A stretch of 64,000 bases of DNA from Rhodoferax_B ferrireducens_A (lineage in GTDB: Bacteria; Pseudomonadota; Gammaproteobacteria; Burkholderiales; Burkholderiaceae_C). Shown here in pieces: positions 50,917 to 58,322 of the stretch. The stretch's first letter is position 1, and each line of letters starts with the position of its first letter. Location of the stretch: contig NZ_JAVDXT010000005.1 in the NCBI RefSeq assembly GCF_031458075.1, positions 248,001-312,000 of the forward strand, in the 5' to 3' direction. A program made the position numbers and the translations under genes. The notes under the pieces were generated by a model. The model saw nothing but the letters and a program-made list of their open reading frames with translations. It made no database searches and was not told the DNA's origin.

Positions 50917-51010
50917 CACCCCCAGGCTCCACACTGCGTGTTTCCGCCAACCCCCTTGCAGGGGGCGATACCTGCGGCCCGGCGGAGCCGGTTCCGCGGT
51001 ATCTCTGGAA
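50917..51010 (+). repeat. Structured 3'-UTR repeat, copy C (after the second cyclase gene)
   Basis: Begins CACCCCCAGGCT two bases after the stop. The core CCCCC-TTGCA-GGGGG is at 50951-50965. The long stem pairs 50967-50972 (GATACC) with 50998-51003 (GGTATC), where copy A has AACACC with GGTGTT: the pairs changed together. Middle GCGG/CCGC and inner CCGGC/GCCGG also covary. Confidence 0.88.
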
Positions 51011-51047
51011 TGGGAAGCCGCCCGTTTTCAGCGGCTGTCGGTGCTGC

Positions 51048-51638
51048 TTACTCCGTTTTCATCAAACCATGCAGCTGCGCATACTGCAGCAGCATGATGG
51101 TCTTGCCGTCGCAGATACGGCCATCGGCCACCATCTCCAATGCGGTGGCCAGGGGTAGCTCCAGCACTTCGATGTCCTCGCCCTCGTGGTGCTCGCCGCC
51201 ACCATCCGACACCTTGTCGGCCGCGCTGTATTCGCCGACGAAGAAGAACACCCGCTCGGTCACCGAGCCCGGGCTCATATAGGCCTCGAACACCTTGCGC
51301 ACATCGCGCAGGCGAAAGCCGGTTTCCTCCTCGGTCTCACGGCGGATGCAGGTGGCGGGGTCGTCCTGGTCCAGCAGGCCGGCGCAGGTTTCGATCAGCA
51401 TACCGTCGGGGTTGCCGTTCACAAAAGTAGGGAAGCGGAATTGCCGGGTCAGCACCACCGTGCCCTGGCCCGGGTGGTAAAGCAGGATGGTCGCGCCATT
51501 GCCGCGGTCGTAGGTTTCGCGGCTCTGGCGCTGCCAGCTGCCGTCGCGGCGGCGCAGCTCGAAGGTGTTTTTCTTCAGCAGGTACCAGTCGTCCGACAGG
51601 ACTTTTTGTTCGACGATGCGGATGTCATTGGCGTGCAT
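51048..51638 (-). CDS. nudK: NudK-type Nudix hydrolase
   Basis: A 196-aa Nudix enzyme, close to NudK of E. coli (191 aa), which hydrolyses GDP-mannose and related nucleoside diphosphate sugars. The start (MHANDIRIVEQKVLSDDWYL) and the Nudix helix CAGLLDQDDPATCIRRETEE then ETGF match NudK, as does AYMSPGSVTERVFFFVGEYS. It diverges from the DeoR-type regulator across 93 bases. Confidence 0.93.
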   Translation of the reverse strand: MHANDIRIVEQKVLSDDWYLLKKNTFELRRRDGSWQRQSRETYDRGNGATILLYHPGQGTVVLTRQFRFPTFVNGNPDGMLIETCAGLLDQDDPATCIRRETEEETGFRLRDVRKVFEAYMSPGSVTERVFFFVGEYSAADKVSDGGGEHHEGEDIEVLELPLATALEMVADGRICDGKTIMLLQYAQLHGLMKTE

Positions 51639-51678
51639 GCGGGCTCCCGGGGTAATGGCAGGCAGTCTAGCGCAAACA

Positions 51679-51712
51679 TGCATATTCGTGCAACTTCAAT
51701 GATAATCATGCA
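51679..51712. promoter_or_regulatory. Phased TGCA boxes between nudK and the DeoR gene
   Basis: TGCA occurs at 51679, 51689 and 51709, each in an AT-rich setting (CATGCAT, CGTGCAA, CATGCAA). The starts are 10 and 20 bases apart, placing all three on one face of the helix just before the DeoR start (51732). This fits an operator bound by a DeoR-type oligomer for self-control or control of nudK. Suggestive only. Confidence 0.4.
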
Positions 51713-51731
51713 AATCTAAACGGAAACCGCC

Positions 51732-52487
51732 ATGCTGACCCAGCAACGCAAACAACTGATACTCGACACCCTGCGCCGCGACGGCCGCATCGTCGCCGCC
51801 GATCTGAGCAGCAGCCTGGGCCTGTCGGAAGACACCATACGCCGCGACCTGCGGGCGCTGGCCGCACGCGGTCTGCTGCAGCGGGTGCACGGCGGCGCCC
51901 TGCCCGCCTCGCCGGCGGTGGCCAACTTTGCCGCCCGCAGCCAGCTGCAGATGGCCGGCAAGCAGGCGATTGCCGCCGCCGCCGCCGCCATGGTGCAGCC
52001 TGGCCAGGTGCTGTTCATCGACGGTGGCACCACCTGCCAGCAGCTGGCGCTGCGCCTGCCGCACAGCCTGCAGGCCACGGTGGTGACGCACAGCCCGACC
52101 ATCGCGCTGGCCCTGGTGGAGCATCCACTGGTCGAGGTGCAATTGATCGGCGGGCGGCTGTTCAAGCACTCGGTGGTGGCGGTGGGCGCGGCAGCCATCG
52201 AGGCGATCCGCCAGGTACGCGCCGACCTGTATTTCATGGGCGTCACCGGCATCAGCGCCACGGCCGGACTCAGCACCGGCGACATGGAAGAAGCCCATGT
52301 GAAGCGTGCACTGATGGCCCAGGCGGCAGAGACCTGGGTGCTGGCCTCGGCCGAGAAGCTGCACGCCGCCTCGCCCTATGTGATCGCCGCCTGCAATGCC
52401 GCCACCGGCCTGGTGGTCGAGCCCGGCACCAGCGACCAGCAGGTGGCGGCGCTGACGGCGCTGGGCCTGGCGCTGGTGCGAGCCTAG
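51732..52487 (+). CDS. DeoR family transcriptional regulator
   Basis: A 251-aa repressor-type protein. The N-terminal helix-turn-helix (MLTQQRKQLILDTLRRDGRI, LSEDTIRRDLRALAARGLLQ) with the family block RVHGGALP is followed by a DeoRC sugar-phosphate sensor (FIDGGTTCQQLALRLP, LIGGRLFKHSVVAVGAAAIE, FMGVTGISATAGLSTGDMEE). The effector is probably a phosphorylated sugar. No sugar-utilisation operon is adjacent; only nudK is divergent. Its stop codon overlaps the convergent stop of the next gene. Confidence 0.92.
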   Translation: MLTQQRKQLILDTLRRDGRIVAADLSSSLGLSEDTIRRDLRALAARGLLQRVHGGALPASPAVANFAARSQLQMAGKQAIAAAAAAMVQPGQVLFIDGGTTCQQLALRLPHSLQATVVTHSPTIALALVEHPLVEVQLIGGRLFKHSVVAVGAAAIEAIRQVRADLYFMGVTGISATAGLSTGDMEEAHVKRALMAQAAETWVLASAEKLHAASPYVIAACNAATGLVVEPGTSDQQVAALTALGLALVRA

Positions 52488-53089
52488 TACCCGCTCTTCT
52501 TGGCCGGCGCTTCCTGGCCCAGCAGCGCAGCTTTCAGTGCGTAATCCGCCGGGCTGTCGCCGACCCAGATGTTCAGCACCATGCCAAAGAACTCAGCGTC
52601 GCCCACCGGCGTGCCCTGGGGCTGGCCGGCGATGAAGAACAAGGTGCCCTGGCCGGGGATGAACTGCATCGCAAAGCTGTCGCCCGCGGCCAGCTTGCTG
52701 CGGCCGGAGAAGATTTCGATCAGCCGGTTCGCCGAGGTGGTGTGCTTGAGCACCAGCTCTTTCGGCGAATTGGCCGACAAACCTTTGATGAAGGCCAGGC
52801 CCAGATCGGTGCCAGAGACTTCGCGCAGCGCAGTAAAGCTCAGCAGCTTGGGCCCGGGCAGGGCCCGCAGCTCCTCGGGGCTGGACACCTTGCGCGGCGT
52901 GTACAAGGCCATGTCGTAGACCTTGAACACCGCACGGTAGCGGGTGCCGGCGCCGTTCAGCTGCAGCGGCGTGCCCAAGACCTGGGCATCGGCGGCAAAC
53001 GGGGTGCTGGACGCATTGGCCGCGGCGGCCCACACAGGCTGGCACAGCAGCGGGGCGGCCAGCATGGCGGCACGGATCAGGCGGTTCAT
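52484..53089 (-). CDS. Chalcone-isomerase-like exported protein
   Basis: A 201-aa protein starting MNRLIRAAMLAAPLLCQPVW with a signal peptide cut near VWAAA. The mature part matches the bacterial chalcone-isomerase-like fold (QVLGTPLQLNGAGTRYRAVF, YDMALYTPRKVSSPEELRAL, GQPQGTPVGDAEFFGMVLNI, WVGDSPADYALKAALLG). Bacterial members are not shown to act on flavonoids; a lipid or fatty-acid ligand in the envelope is often suggested. The gene converges on the DeoR gene with their stop codons overlapping by four bases. Confidence 0.88.
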   Translation of the reverse strand: MNRLIRAAMLAAPLLCQPVWAAAANASSTPFAADAQVLGTPLQLNGAGTRYRAVFKVYDMALYTPRKVSSPEELRALPGPKLLSFTALREVSGTDLGLAFIKGLSANSPKELVLKHTTSANRLIEIFSGRSKLAAGDSFAMQFIPGQGTLFFIAGQPQGTPVGDAEFFGMVLNIWVGDSPADYALKAALLGQEAPAKKSGY

Positions 53090-53163
53090 CGGTCGGTCTC
53101 CTGCAAAGCTTTTATGCACAGCACTTTACCGCGTTTGCTTTACATACCGGCTACATTGGTTTG

Positions 53164-53222
53164 AAGCTTTTCAGGGCTCTGGCGCATATGCAATATGCAG
53201 GAACAGCTACCAAATAAATAGC
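53164..53222. repeat. ATAGC-type palindromic repeat
   Basis: AAGCTTTTCAGGGCTCTGGC, then GCATATGCAATATGCAGGAA and CAGCTACCAAATAAATAGC. A diverged copy filling the gap between the chalcone-isomerase-like gene and the MscS gene, both on the minus strand. Confidence 0.6.
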
Positions 53223-53232
53223 AAAATCCGAT

Positions 53233-54306
53233 TCACGGCGCAACGCCTGGCAAAGCCGGCCGCGCATCCAGTTCGGCGCGCATGCGCGGCAGGTGCTGCG
53301 GGTAGTGGCGCTGCATGAAATCCACCAGGCCTTCGCGCACATCGCAGCGCAGCCGCCACAGCAGGTCGGCGTTGGCCGAGGTCACCTCCAGCCGGATCTG
53401 CACGCCGTGGGCGGCGGTGTCGGTCACGTCCAGCTTGCAGTGGCGGCCGTCCCAGGCCGGCGAACCCTGGCAGATGCGCAGGGCTTCGGCGCGCAGCGGG
53501 TCCATGGCCATGGCGTAGTCCACCCACAGGAACACCGTGCCTATCATTTCGGGGTTGCGCCGGGTCCAGTTCTGGAACGGGTTTTCGATGAACCACTGCA
53601 GCGGAATGATCAGCCGCCGCTGGTCCCAGACGCGCAGCACCACATAGGTGCCGGTGATCTCCTCGACCCGGCCCCACTCGCCCTGCACGATCAGCACGTC
53701 GTCGATACGCAGCGGCTGGCCCAGCGCGATCTGCAGGCCGGCCAGCAGATTGCCCAGCACCGGCCGCGCGGCGATACCCACGACCAGGCCGACCACGCCG
53801 GCCGAGGCCAGCAGGCTGGCACCGAACTGCCGGGCCTCGGGAAAAGTCATCAGCACCGCCGCCAGCCCGGTCACCAGAATGCCGAACACCAGGGTGTTGG
53901 CCAGCACCTTGGCCTGGGTGTGGACGCGGCGGGCGTTCAGGTTGTCTTCGACCTGCAGCGGGTGCAGGGCGATCAGGCCTTGGGTGGCGCCATGCACCAC
54001 GCGCAGGCCCAGCCAGGTCAGGCTGGTCAGCAGCAACAGCACATTCACATGGCGCACGCCGGCGACCAGCGGAAAGTCGTGCGGCGCAATCTGCCATACG
54101 GCCTGCAGCGCGATCAGCGGCAGCACCACCCGGGTTGGCGCATGGCAGGCCTGGGCGATGGCCGAAGCCAGCGGCATGCTGCGCGTGACCCTCCGCACCA
54201 GCAGCGCCCCCACCGCATGCGCCACCAGGGCCAGCACGATGGCCAGGCCGGCGGCCAGCAAAATACGTAACGCCGAGTCGTCGGCCCAAGCGATGAGCTG
54301 GTTCAC
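53233..54306 (-). CDS. Mechanosensitive ion channel, MscS family
   Basis: A 357-aa inner-membrane channel. About four hydrophobic helices lie before the pore helix (FGASLLASAGVVGLVVGIAA, the Gly/Ala-rich TM3 type). The MscS beta domain follows (NLLAGLQIALGQPLRIDDVL, GRVEEITGTYVVLRVWDQRR, PLQWFIENPFQNWTRRNPEM). It should open under membrane tension to release solutes in hypo-osmotic shock. Longer than E. coli MscS (286 aa) because of extra N-terminal helices. Confidence 0.93.
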   Translation of the reverse strand: MNQLIAWADDSALRILLAAGLAIVLALVAHAVGALLVRRVTRSMPLASAIAQACHAPTRVVLPLIALQAVWQIAPHDFPLVAGVRHVNVLLLLTSLTWLGLRVVHGATQGLIALHPLQVEDNLNARRVHTQAKVLANTLVFGILVTGLAAVLMTFPEARQFGASLLASAGVVGLVVGIAARPVLGNLLAGLQIALGQPLRIDDVLIVQGEWGRVEEITGTYVVLRVWDQRRLIIPLQWFIENPFQNWTRRNPEMIGTVFLWVDYAMAMDPLRAEALRICQGSPAWDGRHCKLDVTDTAAHGVQIRLEVTSANADLLWRLRCDVREGLVDFMQRHYPQHLPRMRAELDARPALPGVAP

Positions 54307-54315
54307 GGAACGCGC

Positions 54316-55518
54316 TTAGACGGCGCGCGGCTTGACCAGCGCGGCCGCCTGCTTGGCGTGGCTGCGGGCGACTTCCACGTCGGCGTCAAAGGCCAGGGCC
54401 ACGCCCATGCGGCGCTTGACGAAGCTCTCGGGCTTGCCGAACAGGCGGATGTCGGTGTTCGGCACGCGCAGCGCCTCGGCCACGCCGTCGAAGACGATGC
54501 CCTGGGCATCGACGCCGCCGTAGATCACCGCGCTGGCGCCCGGGCTCTTGAGCGCAGTGTTCACCGGCAGGCCCAGGATGGCGCGCGCATGCAGCTCGAA
54601 CTCGTTCTGCCACTGGGTGCACAGCGTGACCATGCCGGTGTCGTGCGGGCGCGGGCTGACCTCGCTGAACCACACTTCATTGCCCTTGACGAACAGCTCG
54701 ACGCCGAATAGGCCCTGGCCACCCAGGTTGTCGGTCACGGCCTTGGCGATTTCGCGCGAGCGCTGGATGGCCGGCAGCGGCATGGGGTGCGGCTGCCAGC
54801 TTTCCACGTAGTCGCCGCTGACCTGGATGTGGCCAATCGGGTCGCAGAAATGGGTTTCCACCTTGCCGTCGGCGCCCAGGGCGCGCACGGTGAGCTGGGT
54901 GATCTCGTAGTCGAAGTCGATGAAGCCTTCGACAATGACGCGGCCGTGGCTGACCCGGCCGCCGGCCATCGCGTAGTCCCAGGCGGTTTGCACATCGGCC
55001 GGGCCACTGATCTTGCTCTGGCCCTTGCCCGAGCTGCTCATCACCGGCTTGACGATGCAGGGGTAGCCGATCTGGCTGTCGATGGCGGCCTGCAGCTCGG
55101 CCAGCGAGTCGCAGAACACATAGGGGCTGGTGGGCAGGCCCAGGACTTCGGCGGCCAGGCGGCGTATGCCTTCGCGGTCCATGGTCAGGCGGGCGGCGCG
55201 GGCGGTGGGGATCACGCGCACCGTGCCGGCGGCTTCCAGCTCTTCGAGCATGGGGGTGGCGATGGCTTCGATCTCGGGCACCACCAGGTCGGGGCGCTCG
55301 GCCTCGATCAAGGCCTTGAGCTGCAGCGGGTCGCTCATGGTGATGGTGCGCGCATGGTGGGCCACCTGCTGGCCCGGGGCATTCGCATAACGGTCGACGG
55401 CAATGGTTTCCACGCCCAGGCGCTGCAGCGCGATCAGCACTTCCTTGCCCAGCTCGCCGGAGCCGAGCAGCATGACCTTGGTTGCGTGGGGGGAGAGGGG
55501 GGTGCCTAGAGTAGTCAT
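54316..55518 (-). CDS. purT: Formate-dependent phosphoribosylglycinamide formyltransferase PurT
   Basis: A 400-aa ATP-grasp enzyme making formyl-GAR from formate and ATP in purine synthesis, bypassing folate. It opens MTTLGTPLSPHATKVMLLGS. Motifs: LGSGELGKEVLIALQRLG, VKPVMSSSGKGQSKISGP (ATP-binding Lys), FGVELFVKGNEVWFSEVSPR and PHDTGMVTLCTQ. The C-terminus has AKQAAALVKPRAV. It is ten bases upstream of the MscS gene on the same strand. Confidence 0.96.
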   Translation of the reverse strand: MTTLGTPLSPHATKVMLLGSGELGKEVLIALQRLGVETIAVDRYANAPGQQVAHHARTITMSDPLQLKALIEAERPDLVVPEIEAIATPMLEELEAAGTVRVIPTARAARLTMDREGIRRLAAEVLGLPTSPYVFCDSLAELQAAIDSQIGYPCIVKPVMSSSGKGQSKISGPADVQTAWDYAMAGGRVSHGRVIVEGFIDFDYEITQLTVRALGADGKVETHFCDPIGHIQVSGDYVESWQPHPMPLPAIQRSREIAKAVTDNLGGQGLFGVELFVKGNEVWFSEVSPRPHDTGMVTLCTQWQNEFELHARAILGLPVNTALKSPGASAVIYGGVDAQGIVFDGVAEALRVPNTDIRLFGKPESFVKRRMGVALAFDADVEVARSHAKQAAALVKPRAV

Positions 55519-55678
55519 GGAAGCGTGTGCATTACGGACGGGTTGACCCATACGGGCCGGAACCCGGGAATTTACCGCATGTAGCCCCGTCGCAGGGGCC
55601 GTACTGGCCTAGGTAAAAACATCCTGTTACCCTGAGCCGCCCCGTGGCCCAATCGATCCTCATTTTCGAACTCCGCCC

Positions 55679-56785
55679 ATGCCATACCGCTACGCCGCCG
55701 TCCTGACCGCCCTGCTCTGCGCCCTGGGCCTGCCCGCCACCGCCCAAATCCTGGTGGGCCAGACCGCGGGCTTCACCGGCTCGGTGGCGGTCGGCGTCAA
55801 GGAAACCACCGACGGCGCCAAGCTGTACTTCGACATGGTCAACGCCAAGGGCGGCGTGGCCGGGCAGAAGATCGAGCTGCTGTCGCTGGACGACAAGTTC
55901 GACCCGGCGCTGTCGGCAGAGAACACGCGCATCCTGATCACCGAGAAAAACGTGGTCGCCATGTTCCTGACCCGCGGCACGCCGAATACCGAAGCCGTCA
56001 TTCCGCTGCTGGACAAATACGGCGTGCCCCTGGTCGGCCCGTCCACCGGCGCCATGGTGCTGCACCAGCCGGTGCGCAAGCATGTGTTCAACGTGCGCGC
56101 CACCTACCAGCGCGAGGCCGAGAAAGCCATGGCCCACCTGGCCAGCACGGGCATCAGCAAGATCGCCGTGGTCTACACCGACGACAGCTTTGGCGCGGAC
56201 GGGCTGGCCGGCGCCCAGAAGGGTTTGCAGCATGCCAAGCTGACCCCGGTGGTGCTGGAAAAATTTGACCGCGCCAAGCCCGATTTCTCGCATATTGCGC
56301 CGGCGGTCGTGCAGTCCGGGGCGCAGGCCGTGCTGCTGGTGGCGTCCAGCGCCGCCGCGGTCGAAGGCATCAAGGCGCTCAAGGCCGCTGGCAGCAACGC
56401 CCAGTTCCTCACGCTGTCCAACAACGCGTCCGCCGGCTTTATTGCGGGGCTGGGCAGCCATGCCAGCGGCGTGGTGGTGACCCAGGTGTTCCCGCGCTCG
56501 TTCAACTATGCGTTCATCCGGGAATTTGCCGACCTGGCGCGGGCCAAGGGCCTGGACGATTCCAGCCCGTCCATGGTCGAAGGCTTTGCCGCCGCCAAGG
56601 TGCTGGTGGCGGCCCTGCAGCGCGCCGGCCCCAAACCCACGCGCGAACGCATCCAGGCGGCGCTGGAAAACCAGGGCAAGCTCGACATCGGCGGGCTGGA
56701 AGTCAGCTACAGCCCCAGCGACCACAGCGGCCTGGACTTTGCCGACCTGGCCATCATCAGCGCCGAAGGCAAGTTCCGGCGCTGA
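55679..56785 (+). CDS. Orphan branched-chain-amino-acid-type ABC binding protein
   Basis: A 368-aa periplasmic type-1 binding protein (Peripla_BP_6/LivK fold). A signal peptide ends near ATAQ (about 22), then ILVGQTAGFTGSVAVGVKET, AMFLTRGTPNTEAVIPLLDK, PLVGPSTGAMVLHQPVRKHV and IAVVYTDDSFGADGLAGAQK. No permease or ATPase genes lie nearby, so it either serves a distant transporter or acts as a stand-alone sensor. Comamonadaceae carry many such orphan receptors. Ligand unknown. Confidence 0.9.
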   Translation: MPYRYAAVLTALLCALGLPATAQILVGQTAGFTGSVAVGVKETTDGAKLYFDMVNAKGGVAGQKIELLSLDDKFDPALSAENTRILITEKNVVAMFLTRGTPNTEAVIPLLDKYGVPLVGPSTGAMVLHQPVRKHVFNVRATYQREAEKAMAHLASTGISKIAVVYTDDSFGADGLAGAQKGLQHAKLTPVVLEKFDRAKPDFSHIAPAVVQSGAQAVLLVASSAAAVEGIKALKAAGSNAQFLTLSNNASAGFIAGLGSHASGVVVTQVFPRSFNYAFIREFADLARAKGLDDSSPSMVEGFAAAKVLVAALQRAGPKPTRERIQAALENQGKLDIGGLEVSYSPSDHSGLDFADLAIISAEGKFRR

Positions 56786-56808
56786 CAGCTAAAAATACAG
56801 AAATCGCT

Positions 56809-56863
56809 ATTTAATCAATAGCGTCTTGCGCTGATGAAACCTGCGCCAGCGGCCTTTTTTGAA
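56809..56863. repeat. ATAGC-type palindromic repeat
   Basis: ATTTAATCAATAGCGTCTTG, CGCTGATGAAACCTGCGCCA and GCGGCCTTTTTTGAA. A clear copy between the convergent binding-protein and MATE genes. On the plus strand it ends in a T-run, so it could serve as the binding-protein terminator. Confidence 0.75.
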
Positions 56864-56892
56864 TGTAAAAATCACCGCAATAAGCATAGCAG

Positions 56893-58242
56893 TCAGCGCT
56901 TGCGCACCCGGCGCTGCGAGCTGCGCGCATGCGGCAGCCAGCCATGCCAGTGCCAGCGCGCCATCATCAGCAGGCCGCGCACCCATTCGTCGGCCGCGTA
57001 GGCGATGAAGATGCCCGGCAGGCCCAGGCTGCGGCCCAGCACATAAGACCCCAAGCCCAGCACCAGCACGAACGAGCCTATGCTGGCAGCCACCGGGTAG
57101 ATCACGTCGCCCGTAGCGCGCAGCGCGCCGGTGACGATCAGGTTGAAGACCCGCCCGGTCTCCAGCGCCACCGCGATCCACAGCAGGGTTTGCGCGGCCT
57201 GGATCACATGCGGGTCCTTGGTGAACACGCGCATCAGCCAGGGTGCGGCCAGCGCCGCCGCCAGCGCCAGCCCTCCCGATGCCATCAGCCCGTTGCGCAC
57301 GCCCTTGCGCACCAGCGCCCGGGCCTGGCTGAACTGGCCGCCGCCGACCAGCCGGCCCACCATGATCTCGCAGGCCCAGCCGATCGCCAGGCTCACCAGC
57401 AACACATAGCGCAGCAACTGCAAGGTGTAGGCATGGGTGGCCAGCGCCACCACGCCCAGCCGCGCCGCGCCAGCCAGCGACACCATGAAGGCCGCGCGGT
57501 AGCCGAGCTCGGCGCTGGCGCCCGGCACGCCTATGCGCAGCACCGGCGCCAGCACCCGCGGCTGCAGCACCCACCAGTGGCGGGCCGTGGGCACCAGGTC
57601 CATGCGCTTGCGCCACAACACCAGGTGCAAGGCCAGGCCCAGCGCCCGGCTGACCAGCAGCGCCACCGCAAAGCCGTACAGGCCCAGCCCGTCCCACGGG
57701 CCCACGCCCAGCATCAGCGGCACGGCCAGCGCCAGGTGGGTGCTGTGCATCACCACCATCACCTTCAGCGAGTCGCGCGCATGCAGATGGGCACGCAGAA
57801 TCGCCGCCATGGTCAGGTTGTAGCCGTCGAGCAGCGCGGCCGGCGCCAGCAGCTGCAGATAGGGGCTGGCCAGCGGCAGGATTTCGTCGGGTGCGTTCAG
57901 CACGTCCAGGATCAGGTCGTTGCCCAGCACCAGGATGGACACCACGAACAGCCCGGCCCAGGTGCAAGCCCCCAGGCCCGACAGCGCGGTGCGCCGCACC
58001 AGCTCGACCTGCTGGCCACCCAGCAGCTGGGTGATCACCACCCCCATGCCGATGGCCAGCACCCGGAACACCACGTACAGCGACTCCAGCACCTGGTTGG
58101 CCAGGCCCAGGCTGCCGGCCGCGCCGTCCGAGGTATGCGATGCCAGCCACAGGCCGGCGATGACGACGGTGTAACCCAGTAAGAACTCCCCAAAGATGGG
58201 GCCGGCGACGGCGTTCAGCCGGGGGCGTTCAGGCAGGTGCAT
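56893..58242 (-). CDS. MATE family efflux transporter
   Basis: A 449-aa inner-membrane exporter with about twelve helices in two homologous halves. FGEFLLGYTVVIAGLWLASH begins helix 1, and QVLESLYVVFRVLAIGMGVV and PVLRIGVPGASAELGYRAAF mark conserved MATE regions. MATE pumps use sodium or proton gradients to expel cationic drugs or metabolites. The cargo is not predictable. It shares the strand with the downstream-facing GMC oxidoreductase, 80 bases apart. Confidence 0.92.
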   Translation of the reverse strand: MHLPERPRLNAVAGPIFGEFLLGYTVVIAGLWLASHTSDGAAGSLGLANQVLESLYVVFRVLAIGMGVVITQLLGGQQVELVRRTALSGLGACTWAGLFVVSILVLGNDLILDVLNAPDEILPLASPYLQLLAPAALLDGYNLTMAAILRAHLHARDSLKVMVVMHSTHLALAVPLMLGVGPWDGLGLYGFAVALLVSRALGLALHLVLWRKRMDLVPTARHWWVLQPRVLAPVLRIGVPGASAELGYRAAFMVSLAGAARLGVVALATHAYTLQLLRYVLLVSLAIGWACEIMVGRLVGGGQFSQARALVRKGVRNGLMASGGLALAAALAAPWLMRVFTKDPHVIQAAQTLLWIAVALETGRVFNLIVTGALRATGDVIYPVAASIGSFVLVLGLGSYVLGRSLGLPGIFIAYAADEWVRGLLMMARWHWHGWLPHARSSQRRVRKR

Positions 58243-58322
58243 GGGATGTGGCGGGCGTTGCGGCAGCGGGATGGCAGCGGAGAATAGGCAATTGCGGTAA
58301 CGCTACCATTCTTCCAAAGAAA

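Noticed and set aside
48122..50950. A 942-codon open frame on the minus strand, antisense to amn and the second diguanylate cyclase
   Set aside because: It lies opposite two genes with full catalytic motifs, its translation is a His/Gln/Ala/Gly-rich low-complexity chain with no domain, and long antisense frames are expected in GC-rich DNA with strong third-position bias.
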